DNA of 16,114 bases from positions 1 to 16,114 of the forward strand of contig JAPLDN010000057.1 in the NCBI GenBank assembly GCA_026391755.1, in the 5' to 3' direction. This DNA comes from Bacteroidota bacterium (lineage in GTDB: Bacteria; Bacteroidota; Bacteroidia; Bacteroidales; FEN-979). Of this stretch, positions 1 to 7,136 are shown piece by piece; the stretch's first letter is position 1, and each line of letters opens with the position of its first letter. The notes under the pieces are model-generated. The model was given only the letters and a program-made list of their open reading frames with translations, was not told the DNA's origin and did not search any database. The position numbers and the translations under genes were made by a program.

Positions 1-204
1 ATAAGCGGGGCAGCAGAATTCGTTAATGATCCGGAACTTAAGAAAAAGGTCATATGCGACAGGCCCTTTTTAAAGAGTTTTGGCCTTGATTACGACAGTC
101 CTCAACTCGTGATCTTCCGCATTTCAAAGGGAAAAGCTCACTTCTGGAATATGAAATCCAACTTCACTCCCAAAAAATTCATCAGCTTTGGCGATGCCGT
201 TTAA
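1..204 (+). CDS. Pyridoxamine 5'-phosphate oxidase-like FMN-binding protein, 3' end (partial)
   Basis: The reading frame is open from the first base and ends in TAA at 202-204, giving the last 67 residues of a protein whose start lies outside the window. The visible part contains the segment SPQLVIFRISKGKAHFWNM followed by a tail ending FISFGDAV. This matches the C-terminal half of small split-barrel flavoproteins of the pyridoxamine 5'-phosphate oxidase family, in which a beta-strand with an 'xxFRI..G.A.FW' pattern precedes the end of the barrel. These proteins bind FMN, but many are of unknown substrate, so no specific reaction is claimed. It converges on the kdpE gene with only 20 bp between the stops. 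No terminator hairpin is evident there. Family assignment is from recall of the pattern in a short fragment. Confidence 0.6.
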   Translation: MSGAAEFVNDPELKKKVICDRPFLKSFGLDYDSPQLVIFRISKGKAHFWNMKSNFTPKKFISFGDAV

Positions 205-224
205 CAATGACCCTGTATAATTAA

Positions 225-932
225 CTATTCCGGAAGAGGCAGTATCTTCATTCTGTAGCCCACGCCAGGTTCGGTGATAAGAAGCTCGGGAACAGAGGGA
301 TCGTTTTCAATTTTCTTACGAAGCTGGGCAATATGGACCCTCAGGATTTGAGCATTGTCGGCATATGGAGCGCTCCAAATCTCACGGCTGATATAGGAAT
401 GTGTCAGGACTTTGCCCGCATTCCTTATAAAGATAAGTAACAGTGAATATTCCGTTGCTGTAAGCTTTACCTCTTGTTTGTTCAAACGTGTAACCCTGCT
501 GTTAATATCCACTTCAAGCGAACCGGAACGGAATACAGGAGACTCATCCATCCGGAGCGAATGCCTGATGGCAACCCTGATCCTGGCAAGCAGTTCACCG
601 GCATTGAAGGGCTTGGTAACATAATCGTCGGCTCCTGAATCAAGGGCTTCGATCATAACGGATTCTGAATCCTGAACAGTCAGAACGATTACGGGTACGG
701 CTGACCACTCCCGCAGCCGGCCCATTAATTTTAGCCCGCTTTCGTCCGGCAGGCCCAGGTCAAGCAGGATCACATCCGGATGATTCATAGTGACCGCCTG
801 CATGCCTTCCTTTGCCGTTGCGGCTTCAAAAACCTTATATTCGTTGGTTTCAAGGGTCATCCTCAGCAACCTGCGGATCTGTGCTTCGTCGTCAATAATA
901 AGGACTTTGTATTTTATTTTGTTTTTTTCCAT
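225..932 (-). CDS. kdpE: KdpE-type response regulator (OmpR/PhoB family)
   Basis: A 235-aa DNA-binding response regulator. Residues about 9-125 form a receiver domain: acidic pair D14/D15, phospho-acceptor D58 in LLDLGLPD, the switch Thr in VIVLT (about 85), and K107 in TKPF. Residues about 135-230 form a winged-helix output domain with LTATEYSLL and the closing TEPGVGYRM. The stretch RLREWSAVPVIVLT, the AGKVLTHSYI segment and the TEPGVGYRM ending are characteristic of KdpE, the regulator that responds to K+ limitation or osmotic signals and normally drives kdpFABC. The ATG at 930-932 lies one base after the stop of the upstream kinase fragment (TGA at 934-936), so the two are translationally coupled. 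No kdpFABC genes are visible here, so the target operon must lie elsewhere or be absent. The gene itself looks fully intact. Confidence 0.88.
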   Translation of the reverse strand: MEKNKIKYKVLIIDDEAQIRRLLRMTLETNEYKVFEAATAKEGMQAVTMNHPDVILLDLGLPDESGLKLMGRLREWSAVPVIVLTVQDSESVMIEALDSGADDYVTKPFNAGELLARIRVAIRHSLRMDESPVFRSGSLEVDINSRVTRLNKQEVKLTATEYSLLLIFIRNAGKVLTHSYISREIWSAPYADNAQILRVHIAQLRKKIENDPSVPELLITEPGVGYRMKILPLPE

Positions 933-933
933 T

Positions 934-1419
934 TCATTGTTCTGCTTTAAATATCATTGTGATTTTTAATCCTCCATCCTGCTCATTCGACGCCCTGATG
1001 AAACCCTTGTGAGCCTCCACGAAAGCTCTCACTATAGCCAGCCCAAGCCCTGTACCTCCACTCCTTGACCCTGGAACCCGGTAAAATTTTTCAAAAAGAT
1101 GTTCAAGGTTTTCATCAGGTACCCCGGGACCATGATCTCTCACCGAAAGTGAAACCATGTTGGCAGGGTCATTTGTAGCAGCGATTTCAATTCCGGTTCC
1201 GGCCGGAGTATACATCATCGCGTTCCTTAATATATTAACCAGGACTTGCCTGATCAGGCTGATATCGGCCTTGATCAGGGAAAGGTTTTCATCTATGGAA
1301 ATATTAAGCCTGCGACCGCTAAGCTCTCCTTTCATGTCTTTGACTACAAGGCCGACAAGGTCGGCAATATCACAATACTGCAGGTTTAGTTTCAACAGGC
1401 CGGATTCTATTCTTGACAT
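934..1419 (-). CDS. KdpD C-terminal fragment: HATPase_c kinase domain
   Basis: A 161-codon frame starting at an internal ATG (MSRIESG), which is the conserved end of the HisKA helix pair (NILDMSRIESG). It then carries a complete ATPase domain: N-box NILRNAMMYTP, G1 box DHGPGVP, F-box FEKFYR and G2 box GGTGLGLAIV. The open frame continues upstream of the ATG without a stop to beyond the histidine-box region (RTPIAIISAAVDNL), which shows that this is the tail of a longer gene. I found no good upstream start codon in this frame. Expressed alone it would lack the dimerisation domain and the phospho-acceptor histidine. Its TGA is one base before the kdpE ATG, so translation of this fragment could still matter for kdpE expression. 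Confidence 0.6.
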   Translation of the reverse strand: MSRIESGLLKLNLQYCDIADLVGLVVKDMKGELSGRRLNISIDENLSLIKADISLIRQVLVNILRNAMMYTPAGTGIEIAATNDPANMVSLSVRDHGPGVPDENLEHLFEKFYRVPGSRSGGTGLGLAIVRAFVEAHKGFIRASNEQDGGLKITMIFKAEQ

Positions 1420-1445
1420 GTCAAGGATGTTCTCAACCAGGGTGT

Positions 1446-2195
1446 TCAGCCTGTTTGACGCTGACTCAAGTTCGACGCAAATTTGCCTGCGTTTCTCCGG
1501 TTCTGATGATGTCCTTGCATCATTGAGATTGTCGACGGCGGCAGAGATAATGGCAATCGGGGTACGCCCGTGCTGGACATAATAAAAAGGCTGCGCGCAA
1601 TAGCAATCCCGTTAGCGCTATGCAAGCCCGAGTTTCCGTATGGGACTGAGGCGAGGCTATTGGTGTTTTTATCTTTAATATAGATTACAGCTTCCTGCCC
1701 GAAATATTTCTTAAGATTCTCACCGGCTGTTTGCAATGCTTCGGAAATTGATTTTGCATCATTCATGGATTCCAGGAAGTTATTCAGAATAATCAGTCTT
1801 TCCTGGCTGTTCTGAAGTATGGCCTTGCTCTTACGTATCCGGGTGATAAGAATTACCGAAACAATTGCGACCAGGAGATCGGCAACATTGGCAAAGAGGT
1901 CTTCAATCTGCATGATGCCAATGGAAAAGAGAGGCTTCTGGAAGAAGTAATCCCAGACCAGGACATTAAGGATAGCTGCGAACATCAGCGGCCATCGGCC
2001 TAAAAAGAGAGCAAGGACAGCAACAACCATCAGAAGGATCAGCCCTACGCTGAAAATCCCGATAAAGTGGCTCAGGGGGAAGCAGATCCCTGCTGTGATA
2101 GCTATGGCAAGGAAAGCAATGAGATACTCACTGAAATCGGACCGGGATGAATATTTCCAGATACTGGTCCTGGGCATATAGTGGCTAATTCTCAT
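1446..2195 (-). CDS. KdpD N-terminal fragment: DUF4118 membrane region plus partial GAF
   Basis: This 249-codon frame is the 5' part of the disrupted kdpD. Four hydrophobic helices are visible at about 25-45, 48-65, 68-85 and 104-120, including the LGRWPLMFAAILNVLVWDYFF region, which is typical of the KdpD DUF4118 module. A short linker helix (RKSKAILQNSQERL) and the first half of a GAF domain (LNNFLESMNDAKSISEAL to ANGIAIARSLF) follow. From about residue 205 to the stop the sequence (MSSTGVPRLPLSLPPS and on) is out-of-frame reading of the histidine-kinase region, with no sensible protein character. The ATG at 2195 sits one base after a TAnnTTTG box (2197-2204 on the minus strand). An in-frame ATG at 2177 is a possible alternative start if that box is a promoter. 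Confidence 0.6.
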   Translation of the reverse strand: MRISHYMPRTSIWKYSSRSDFSEYLIAFLAIAITAGICFPLSHFIGIFSVGLILLMVVAVLALFLGRWPLMFAAILNVLVWDYFFQKPLFSIGIMQIEDLFANVADLLVAIVSVILITRIRKSKAILQNSQERLIILNNFLESMNDAKSISEALQTAGENLKKYFGQEAVIYIKDKNTNSLASVPYGNSGLHSANGIAIARSLFIMSSTGVPRLPLSLPPSTISMMQGHHQNRRNAGKFASNLSQRQTG

Positions 2196-2351
2196 TCAAA
2201 CCTATGAATAAATTTTCACAGCGGGCTTAATTCGGCTGGTATTAAAGTTTGTAATAGCAATCAAAGAACGATATTTTAGTATAAAGTCCCGATAAATTTG
2301 TTCTCATGCGATATAAAGATTTAATAAAGCAAAATCTCTATTTTCTTTAAT

Positions 2352-2383
2352 TTTAGCTCTCACTGGAAATCTTTGTATCTTTA
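2352..2383 (+). promoter_or_regulatory. Candidate Bacteroidota-type promoter for the 2415 lipoprotein gene
   Basis: TTTA at 2352-2355, 20 bases, then TATCTTTA at 2376-2383, against the consensus TTTG-N19-21-TAnnTTTG. The -7 box matches at 5 of 6 fixed bases and the -33 box at 3 of 4. It ends 31 bases before the ATG at 2415. A second perfect -7 box (TAAATTTG, 2293-2300) lies further upstream but has no -33 partner at the right spacing. The rest of 2196-2414 is AT-rich, with no gene visible. Confidence 0.35.
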
Positions 2384-2414
2384 TCTCCGGAATTGATACG
2401 CCGCACTGAATCAT

Positions 2415-3482
2415 ATGACGCCCAGGCATTATTTATATTTTATTCTTTTAATTTTATTGTCGGCCGCCGGTTGTAATAAGAGCAGTGACCCGGTTTATGT
2501 TGCATACAGTTACTCAGGATCCGGTACGTCGGGAGACGTACTTAATTTCACAGTCAACGAGAGTGTTGGAGGGTATACTGTATATAACGAGTCGAACAAA
2601 TTATATGTCAACGGTTCCTTTGTAGTATATTCTGATGAATTAAATGGCCTGTATAAGGTTTATACCAACGGAGCGTTTTATTATGCCGTTGAGATTCCCG
2701 GCCAGGTGTTTACAGGGAATTTTCCAACCGCAAGGCTTTTCAACAACCTGTCATTCGGTGTCACCCAGCTTTCAAATACAGCAAATCCCATGATTGCCGG
2801 GAATTACGTATATATGCACATAAGCAATAAACCGGTTAACGGAAGCAATCTCAACAGGGAATGGGGCATCCTGACTATTCAGGCCGGCGGAACATGGATA
2901 AAACAAGGCTTTTGTAATGATACCGGTTCGATTAGCAGGATGATGCCCGACGAATATACCGGCCAGTTGCCACCGGTAAATCCTTCCGATTCAGGAACCT
3001 GGACAGTTAACACGTACTATCCCGAACGCCTTATCATGCAGCAGTATAATTCAAATGACACCTTAACCGGGTTTCCCTGTGCTACCGACAGCGGTGCCGT
3101 TTTTGTTATGGATCTTGGGTTTGGTCATGGCTTCTTGGTTGGAATGAAACTCCTCGACGGCGATCTTAATAAAATCAAGGGTAATTACGGATATTCAGAT
3201 GTAAGGAGTGATGAAAGCACTGGTGGCGGAAAATTCGCGATTATCGACTCATCTAAGAGTGTTGCATGGTGGAGGGCTGATTCTTATGCCAAAGTCAGGA
3301 ACGGAGTATTCGGAGCCCTCAACCAGGCCGCAGTCCTTAAAAATGTATTTTATGCAAATAATATAAGTTTCTACGGCGAAACGGTTGATTATTATGCCTT
3401 CGTATCAGGCCCGTATTTCATGGAATTCCAGTTCAAGGATAATAAATTCAGGTCTTATGGCCTGGGCGCAAGGTTGCCATAG
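2415..3482 (+). CDS. Uncharacterised lipoprotein
   Basis: A 355-aa protein that I do not recognise. It starts with a basic residue, a hydrophobic core (YLYFILLILL) and a lipobox LSAAGC with the acylated cysteine at C20. It is therefore predicted to be a secreted lipoprotein anchored in the membrane. The following residues NKSSDP lack a clear acidic surface-export signal. The mature part is rich in Tyr, Gly, Asn, Ser and Thr, with alternating hydrophobic strands (YVNGSFVVYSDELNGLYKVY, GNYVYMHIS), suggesting an all-beta fold. Two cysteines (in GFCNDTG and FPCATDSG) could form a disulfide. No enzymatic motif stands out. It diverges from the kdpD remnant and converges on the phosphotransferase gene with 14 bp between stops, so it is probably transcribed alone. 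A surface carbohydrate- or polymer-binding role is only a guess. Confidence 0.75.
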   Translation: MTPRHYLYFILLILLSAAGCNKSSDPVYVAYSYSGSGTSGDVLNFTVNESVGGYTVYNESNKLYVNGSFVVYSDELNGLYKVYTNGAFYYAVEIPGQVFTGNFPTARLFNNLSFGVTQLSNTANPMIAGNYVYMHISNKPVNGSNLNREWGILTIQAGGTWIKQGFCNDTGSISRMMPDEYTGQLPPVNPSDSGTWTVNTYYPERLIMQQYNSNDTLTGFPCATDSGAVFVMDLGFGHGFLVGMKLLDGDLNKIKGNYGYSDVRSDESTGGGKFAIIDSSKSVAWWRADSYAKVRNGVFGALNQAAVLKNVFYANNISFYGETVDYYAFVSGPYFMEFQFKDNKFRSYGLGARLP

Positions 3483-3496
3483 CCCTGTGATTTCGT

Positions 3497-5884
3497 TCAG
3501 ATCTTTTCTATTAAGCCTTTCTCTCCATCAAGTCTGACCCTGTCGCCGGTCTTAAACAGTTTTTTAGCACCCTTGGCGGCGACAACGGCTGGAATGCCAT
3601 ACTCCCTGGCAACAACAGCCCCATGTGACAACGGGCTTCCAATCTCGGTGATCAGTCCTGAAATTATACTGAAATAAGGAGTCCATCCGATATCGGTGAA
3701 GGATGCAACCATGATTTCGCCTTCCAGCAGGTCTTCCGCATCTTCAAGGGAATGGATGATCCTCACCGGGGCTTCAACAATGCCGCTGCTTACCGGGATT
3801 CCTGCCAACTGGCCTTCACTGAGCTCAAATACCTGTTCGGTTTCGAGAGGTTCCGGGATCCCGACACTGACTTCCTCAAATACAAGTTTATCGGCTGCTG
3901 AAATAAGTTCGCGACGTTTGTCTGCTTTTTCTTTCCATGAAGGATGTCGATCAGCAATCAGTTTGCCCAGCTCTTCATGGGTGAGAAAATAAACCTGGTC
4001 TGTATCATCGAGAAGGCCGGCTTTGGTTAGATGCAGGGCCAGGGATTGATATCCTTTCCTGATCGTATCGACCATTTTAATTGAAAGCGCTTTCGTGATC
4101 TCACGCCTGGCAACAGCTTTTCTCGCTGCAGGTATCATTGATCTCAGAATGATTCTTGTAACCGGCCTGAGCTTGCTTAAAGCAAAAGTAATTTCTTTTT
4201 TTGTATCATGCGACACATGCCTGACTTCGCCTGCTTTTACACGGGTCTGAAGGATCTGGATGAGCCGGGATGGTTTTTCGGCCCAGGTTTTCTCTCTGAG
4301 CTCGGATTCCCTTACGCAACGGTGGCCATGTCGTTCAAGGAAAAGCCTGAACTGATCACTGACCTCTTGGGGCGCCTTTTTTTCAAGCAGTTCAAGGGCT
4401 TCAGCGGAAGTGGCCAGAGTGAACCTTTCACAGAATTCCTTATGAGAACGGATCGTCCTGGCAAACCGCTCGAGTGTTTTCACTGCATCCGCACTCTCAA
4501 TCTCAGGAATATCGAGGAGAAGCATGGTTGCAATATGGTGGTCGGCGGCCCCGGGTTTTCGTTTATTCCCGGTCATTATTCTCATAAAGGCTGAATACAT
4601 GGTACCGCTTTGTGCCGATGCCATCAGGTGGTGGCCGAATCCTATTCCCAGCTGGATCCTTCCTTCTTCCAGTTTGTGATGCAGTTCTGCCGGTGGGAGT
4701 GATATGTTGATACGGAAGCCGGCTTCCAGGCTCCTGAGATGTTCCAGGTACCTGCCAGCCCTTAAGGTAGTTGACATTTGCCGGATAAAATTCAGGAACC
4801 TGACGGGGAATGAAACGTCAGGAACCGCTGTGAGCCCGTTGAATATTTTCCCGCTCAGGGCAAATTGCACATCTTCCGGTGTATTTAACCATATCCTTTT
4901 GGGATAGTCCATCATATTGCTCATGTTGATGAACAAGCGGTTATAAAACATCTGGATATATCTTGGGCCTTTACGGTCGCGCATCCGGTAGGCTCCGCCA
5001 CGCTCGGCGAGAAGTACCATCCCATAATCAATTGCTTCTGCGCTCACCGAATAGGTCAGGGGAGTAGCAACCCCGGGCATCATTTCACCTATGTTGCCAA
5101 GTGTCCAGATGTCGCTGCTTTCTCCCTTTACAGTATCAAGTTCATTGAAGTGAACCCCGCTGAGGGCTGTGACAGGCCTGACCTGCAACCAGTTCAAAAC
5201 ACCAAATTGGTCAATCGCCCATTCCATATCAACCGGTGCCTTAAAAAAGCTTTCCGCACTCCTGGCCCCGGCAATAATCTGCTTAAGAAGCGACTTATTT
5301 AAAAGATTGCCGTTTTTTTCAGCTTCTTCTGCAATATTTGATCCGCTGCGAAATACTTCATAGTGGCACGCATCCTTTTTCCCGCTCACCAGATCCTCTC
5401 CATGTCCAGCTATGGCATTAACAAGCATCTTGTCATGGCGGTTGTTGACCGGGTTGACCGAAAAAACGACACCGGCAACTCTTGCGTCGACCATGTTTTG
5501 CATTATTACGGAGATCCTGAGATCGGCTTCGGATAAAAGGCTGCCCGAATATGATCTTACACGCTCAGCCCCTGCAGCTTTAATGCATTTGTGGATAGCC
5601 AGTTTGATTTCTTCAAACGAATAAAGGTTCAGGTAGGATTCGAACTGTCCCGCAAACGAAGCAGAATGCCCGTCCTCGCTCACTGCCGACGAGCGTATGG
5701 CTTTAGGACCCGGACCAAGGGAGTTCAAATGCTGTAGTATGACTGAATCCTGCAATTCGGCAGGATCCGGGTGCAACAACACCACAGCATCGGGAACGTT
5801 AAAACCAAGCTCTTTCAGGATATTCAGCCCTTTGGCCTTGCCTCCAACAGGGTGGCCGTCTATTTCATGCAGTCGGAGAATCAC
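3497..5884 (-). CDS. ATP-grasp / swivelling-histidine phosphotransferase, rifampin-phosphotransferase- and PEP-synthase-like
   Basis: A 795-aa protein with three parts. Residues about 8-240 are a PPDK_N ATP-grasp domain: GGKAKGLNIL (14-23), IRSSAVSEDG (63-72), SFAGQFESYLN (76-86), VIMQNMV, GVVFSVNPVN and EWAIDQFG..LQVRPV. Residues about 260-690 are a linker/substrate domain opening with NIGEMMPGVATPLTYS. Residues about 694-795 are a PEP-utilisers mobile domain with catalytic His754 in SPLSHGAVVAREYG. The C-terminal PEP/pyruvate-binding TIM barrel of true PEP synthase is missing, and this order is that of rifampin phosphotransferase. The expected chemistry is phosphoryl transfer from ATP via phospho-His to an unknown acceptor. 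The start is GTG at 5884, since the only nearby upstream ATG is out of frame. It follows the lipocalin-like gene by 16 bp, so the two are probably one operon. Rifampin inactivation is not implied. Confidence 0.8.
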   Translation of the reverse strand: MILRLHEIDGHPVGGKAKGLNILKELGFNVPDAVVLLHPDPAELQDSVILQHLNSLGPGPKAIRSSAVSEDGHSASFAGQFESYLNLYSFEEIKLAIHKCIKAAGAERVRSYSGSLLSEADLRISVIMQNMVDARVAGVVFSVNPVNNRHDKMLVNAIAGHGEDLVSGKKDACHYEVFRSGSNIAEEAEKNGNLLNKSLLKQIIAGARSAESFFKAPVDMEWAIDQFGVLNWLQVRPVTALSGVHFNELDTVKGESSDIWTLGNIGEMMPGVATPLTYSVSAEAIDYGMVLLAERGGAYRMRDRKGPRYIQMFYNRLFINMSNMMDYPKRIWLNTPEDVQFALSGKIFNGLTAVPDVSFPVRFLNFIRQMSTTLRAGRYLEHLRSLEAGFRINISLPPAELHHKLEEGRIQLGIGFGHHLMASAQSGTMYSAFMRIMTGNKRKPGAADHHIATMLLLDIPEIESADAVKTLERFARTIRSHKEFCERFTLATSAEALELLEKKAPQEVSDQFRLFLERHGHRCVRESELREKTWAEKPSRLIQILQTRVKAGEVRHVSHDTKKEITFALSKLRPVTRIILRSMIPAARKAVARREITKALSIKMVDTIRKGYQSLALHLTKAGLLDDTDQVYFLTHEELGKLIADRHPSWKEKADKRRELISAADKLVFEEVSVGIPEPLETEQVFELSEGQLAGIPVSSGIVEAPVRIIHSLEDAEDLLEGEIMVASFTDIGWTPYFSIISGLITEIGSPLSHGAVVAREYGIPAVVAAKGAKKLFKTGDRVRLDGEKGLIEKI

Positions 5885-5900
5885 GTTCGGGAGTTGAGCA

Positions 5901-6914
5901 TTAGTCTATTTTGTATTTGTCTTTATGGAACCCGAATTCAACCATTCCCAGTCCTTCAACACCGTCAAATTTATATGTTCCGATTGCTTCACGCATCTGG
6001 TATTTCCCATCCATGAGATAAGGGAAATGGCCATTTCTCCAAAACTCCACTTTGTGCCTGGCACCGCTGCGGCATTGAATATCAATGAACCCGTGATCGG
6101 GGAGCAGTTTTTCGCGGGATACTGTTTCCAGGTCAGTGCATTCTATGATAGCGTCGGTATGCCCGTCGGGATGGGTGATAAACCCGGCTGTAAGCCTTCC
6201 GAGGAAATCCCATTTAATCGTTGTTACAGTCCAGTGCATACCTGCTTCGGATATACCTGTAATCCAGTAATGCCTGTCCCAGGTCAACCAGGTTCTTGAA
6301 CCAAATGAATGATCCCTGGAAGCCCTCATCTCAAAAGGGTAAACTTTGTCATCCAGGGAAATAGTCCCTTTGAAGACACCGGTCTGTTCATAATGAGTCT
6401 GATGTGTATCTTTCATTTTGAAGAAAAACGCCCTGCTCCATTTTTCACCGGCAATAGCCTTTGCGATCATACTCTGGTCGGAACTTTTAGCGAAATCATA
6501 AGGTTCGTGTTCACCAATAAAAAGAAGGTCTGTTATACAATTGTATGACTTTCCTTGTTCATCAGTTACAGGGCCGTCGTAAGTGATCCTCCATTCTTTC
6601 CCGACAACAGTATTTTCCCATTTCAACTGTCCCATCTGGAAGCCTGCGCCATCGGGGCCAGGGTCACTTTTCAAACCGAAGAAACCTCTTCCTGGTATAA
6701 AAAAATCAAACCACCATTCATGTTGACGGTTCGGGCCTCTGAAAGCCATCCTGGCAATAAATGCATTGCCTGCTTTATCGCCTCCGTAGAAATACGAGCT
6801 GTCATTAGGGTATGGTTGGTTCAGGTCGACATGTTTCTGCTCCAGGTATTCAACCGGGAACTGCCTGTTTTTAGTACGCTTCACCATCTGGCGAGCAATA
6901 AAGTATTTCAGCAT
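5901..6914 (-). CDS. Lipocalin-like / CrtC-like beta-barrel protein (DUF7064/7065-type), partner of the phosphotransferase
   Basis: I place the start at the ATG at 6912-6914 (337 aa). A frame seven codons longer would begin at a TTG that lies inside the predicted -7 promoter box. Features: SSYFYGGDKAGNAFIAR near the N-terminus, a Trp-rich strand (QHEWWFDFF), EWRITYDG (about 107-114), HYEQTG (about 174-179) and the motif RASRDHSFGSRTW (about 197-209), then RHYWITG. 'RDHSxGxRxW' is a hallmark of two-domain lipocalin-like proteins related to hydroxyneurosporene synthase (CrtC) and of the DUF7064/DUF7065 proteins. There is no signal peptide or membrane segment, so it is cytoplasmic. The upstream position and 16-bp gap point to a joint function with the phosphotransferase: binding or modifying a hydrophobic substrate is plausible but inferred. 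Enzymatic activity cannot be concluded. Confidence 0.65.
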   Translation of the reverse strand: MLKYFIARQMVKRTKNRQFPVEYLEQKHVDLNQPYPNDSSYFYGGDKAGNAFIARMAFRGPNRQHEWWFDFFIPGRGFFGLKSDPGPDGAGFQMGQLKWENTVVGKEWRITYDGPVTDEQGKSYNCITDLLFIGEHEPYDFAKSSDQSMIAKAIAGEKWSRAFFFKMKDTHQTHYEQTGVFKGTISLDDKVYPFEMRASRDHSFGSRTWLTWDRHYWITGISEAGMHWTVTTIKWDFLGRLTAGFITHPDGHTDAIIECTDLETVSREKLLPDHGFIDIQCRSGARHKVEFWRNGHFPYLMDGKYQMREAIGTYKFDGVEGLGMVEFGFHKDKYKID

Positions 6915-6931
6915 AAAATGTTTTTCAGGGC

Positions 6932-6964
6932 GCAAACTTACTTTTTTCCCTTGAAATGTCGAAA
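6932..6964 (-). promoter_or_regulatory. Candidate promoter of the lipocalin-like/phosphotransferase operon
   Basis: On the minus strand, TTTC (6961-6964) is followed by 21 bases and TAAGTTTG (6932-6939). This is a perfect match to the Bacteroidota -7 consensus TAnnTTTG with a 3-of-4 match at -33. Transcription would start near 6925, about 10 bases before the ATG at 6914. That excludes the TTG at 6935 as the start codon. Confidence 0.55.
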
Positions 6965-7050
6965 TTTGAAGAACAGACTTTTATCGATATATATTGCAAA
7001 TGATTCTATGCCAATGATTTACCCTGCTGGTAACTTTTTTATTGCTAATG

Positions 7051-7080
7051 CAGGAGGCCTGTTAATGCATTTGGCCTCTG
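7051..7080. repeat. Inverted repeat / hairpin between oppositely spaced minus-strand genes
   Basis: The arms CAGGAGGCC (7051-7059) and GGCCTCTG (7073-7080) pair over eight bases with one bulged G, around a 13-base loop. The element lies downstream of the small ORF that ends at 7137 and upstream of the operon promoter at 6932-6964. No T-run follows on either strand, so it is not a canonical intrinsic terminator, although it could still act as a transcription-end or mRNA 3'-end hairpin for the 7966-7137 unit. The remaining sequence of 6965-7136 shows no gene that I can support. Confidence 0.35.
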
Positions 7081-7136
7081 GGTCCATTTCGAGATCTGAT
7101 GCTGCAGCTTGTCATGATCAGTGTATCGAACAGTGA

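Larger units (their letters stand above)
934..2195 (-). pseudogene. kdpD: kdpD-like sensor kinase, disrupted by frameshift and internal deletion
   Basis: Two minus-strand frames together make one KdpD-like sensor kinase. The 5' frame (1446-2195) encodes the DUF4118 four-helix membrane region (residues about 25-120) and the start of a GAF domain (from about 135). The 3' frame (934-about 1590) encodes the end of the HisKA dimerisation helix region and the ATPase domain. The frame changes near 1585-1600, around the coding SLF/YYVQHGRTPIAII. Past that point the 5' frame runs on with unrelated sequence to its stop at 1446. Three things are abnormal: the frames are offset, only about 70 residues separate the GAF start from the histidine box where roughly 145 are usual, and the box reads HGRTP instead of H-[DE]-L-[RK]-TP. 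The cytoplasmic KdpD/USP sensor domain of long KdpDs is absent, which is common in Bacteroidota. A real lesion and an assembly error cannot be told apart here. Confidence 0.7.

Noticed and set aside
1157..1582. Plus-strand open frame across the kdpD remnant.
   Set aside because: It is the antisense shadow of the conserved kinase region. The minus-strand frames carry the N, G1, F and G2 motifs.
4208..4594. Plus-strand open frame of 128 codons within the phosphotransferase gene.
   Set aside because: It is antisense to the middle domain of a gene with conserved sequence throughout, and it has no domain or signal of its own.
6555..7136. Plus-strand open frame of 193 codons overlapping the 5' end of the lipocalin-like gene.
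   Set aside because: Most of it is antisense to conserved motifs (EWWFDFF, YFYGG). The remaining part runs through the promoter and hairpin region, and the product shows no recognisable domain.
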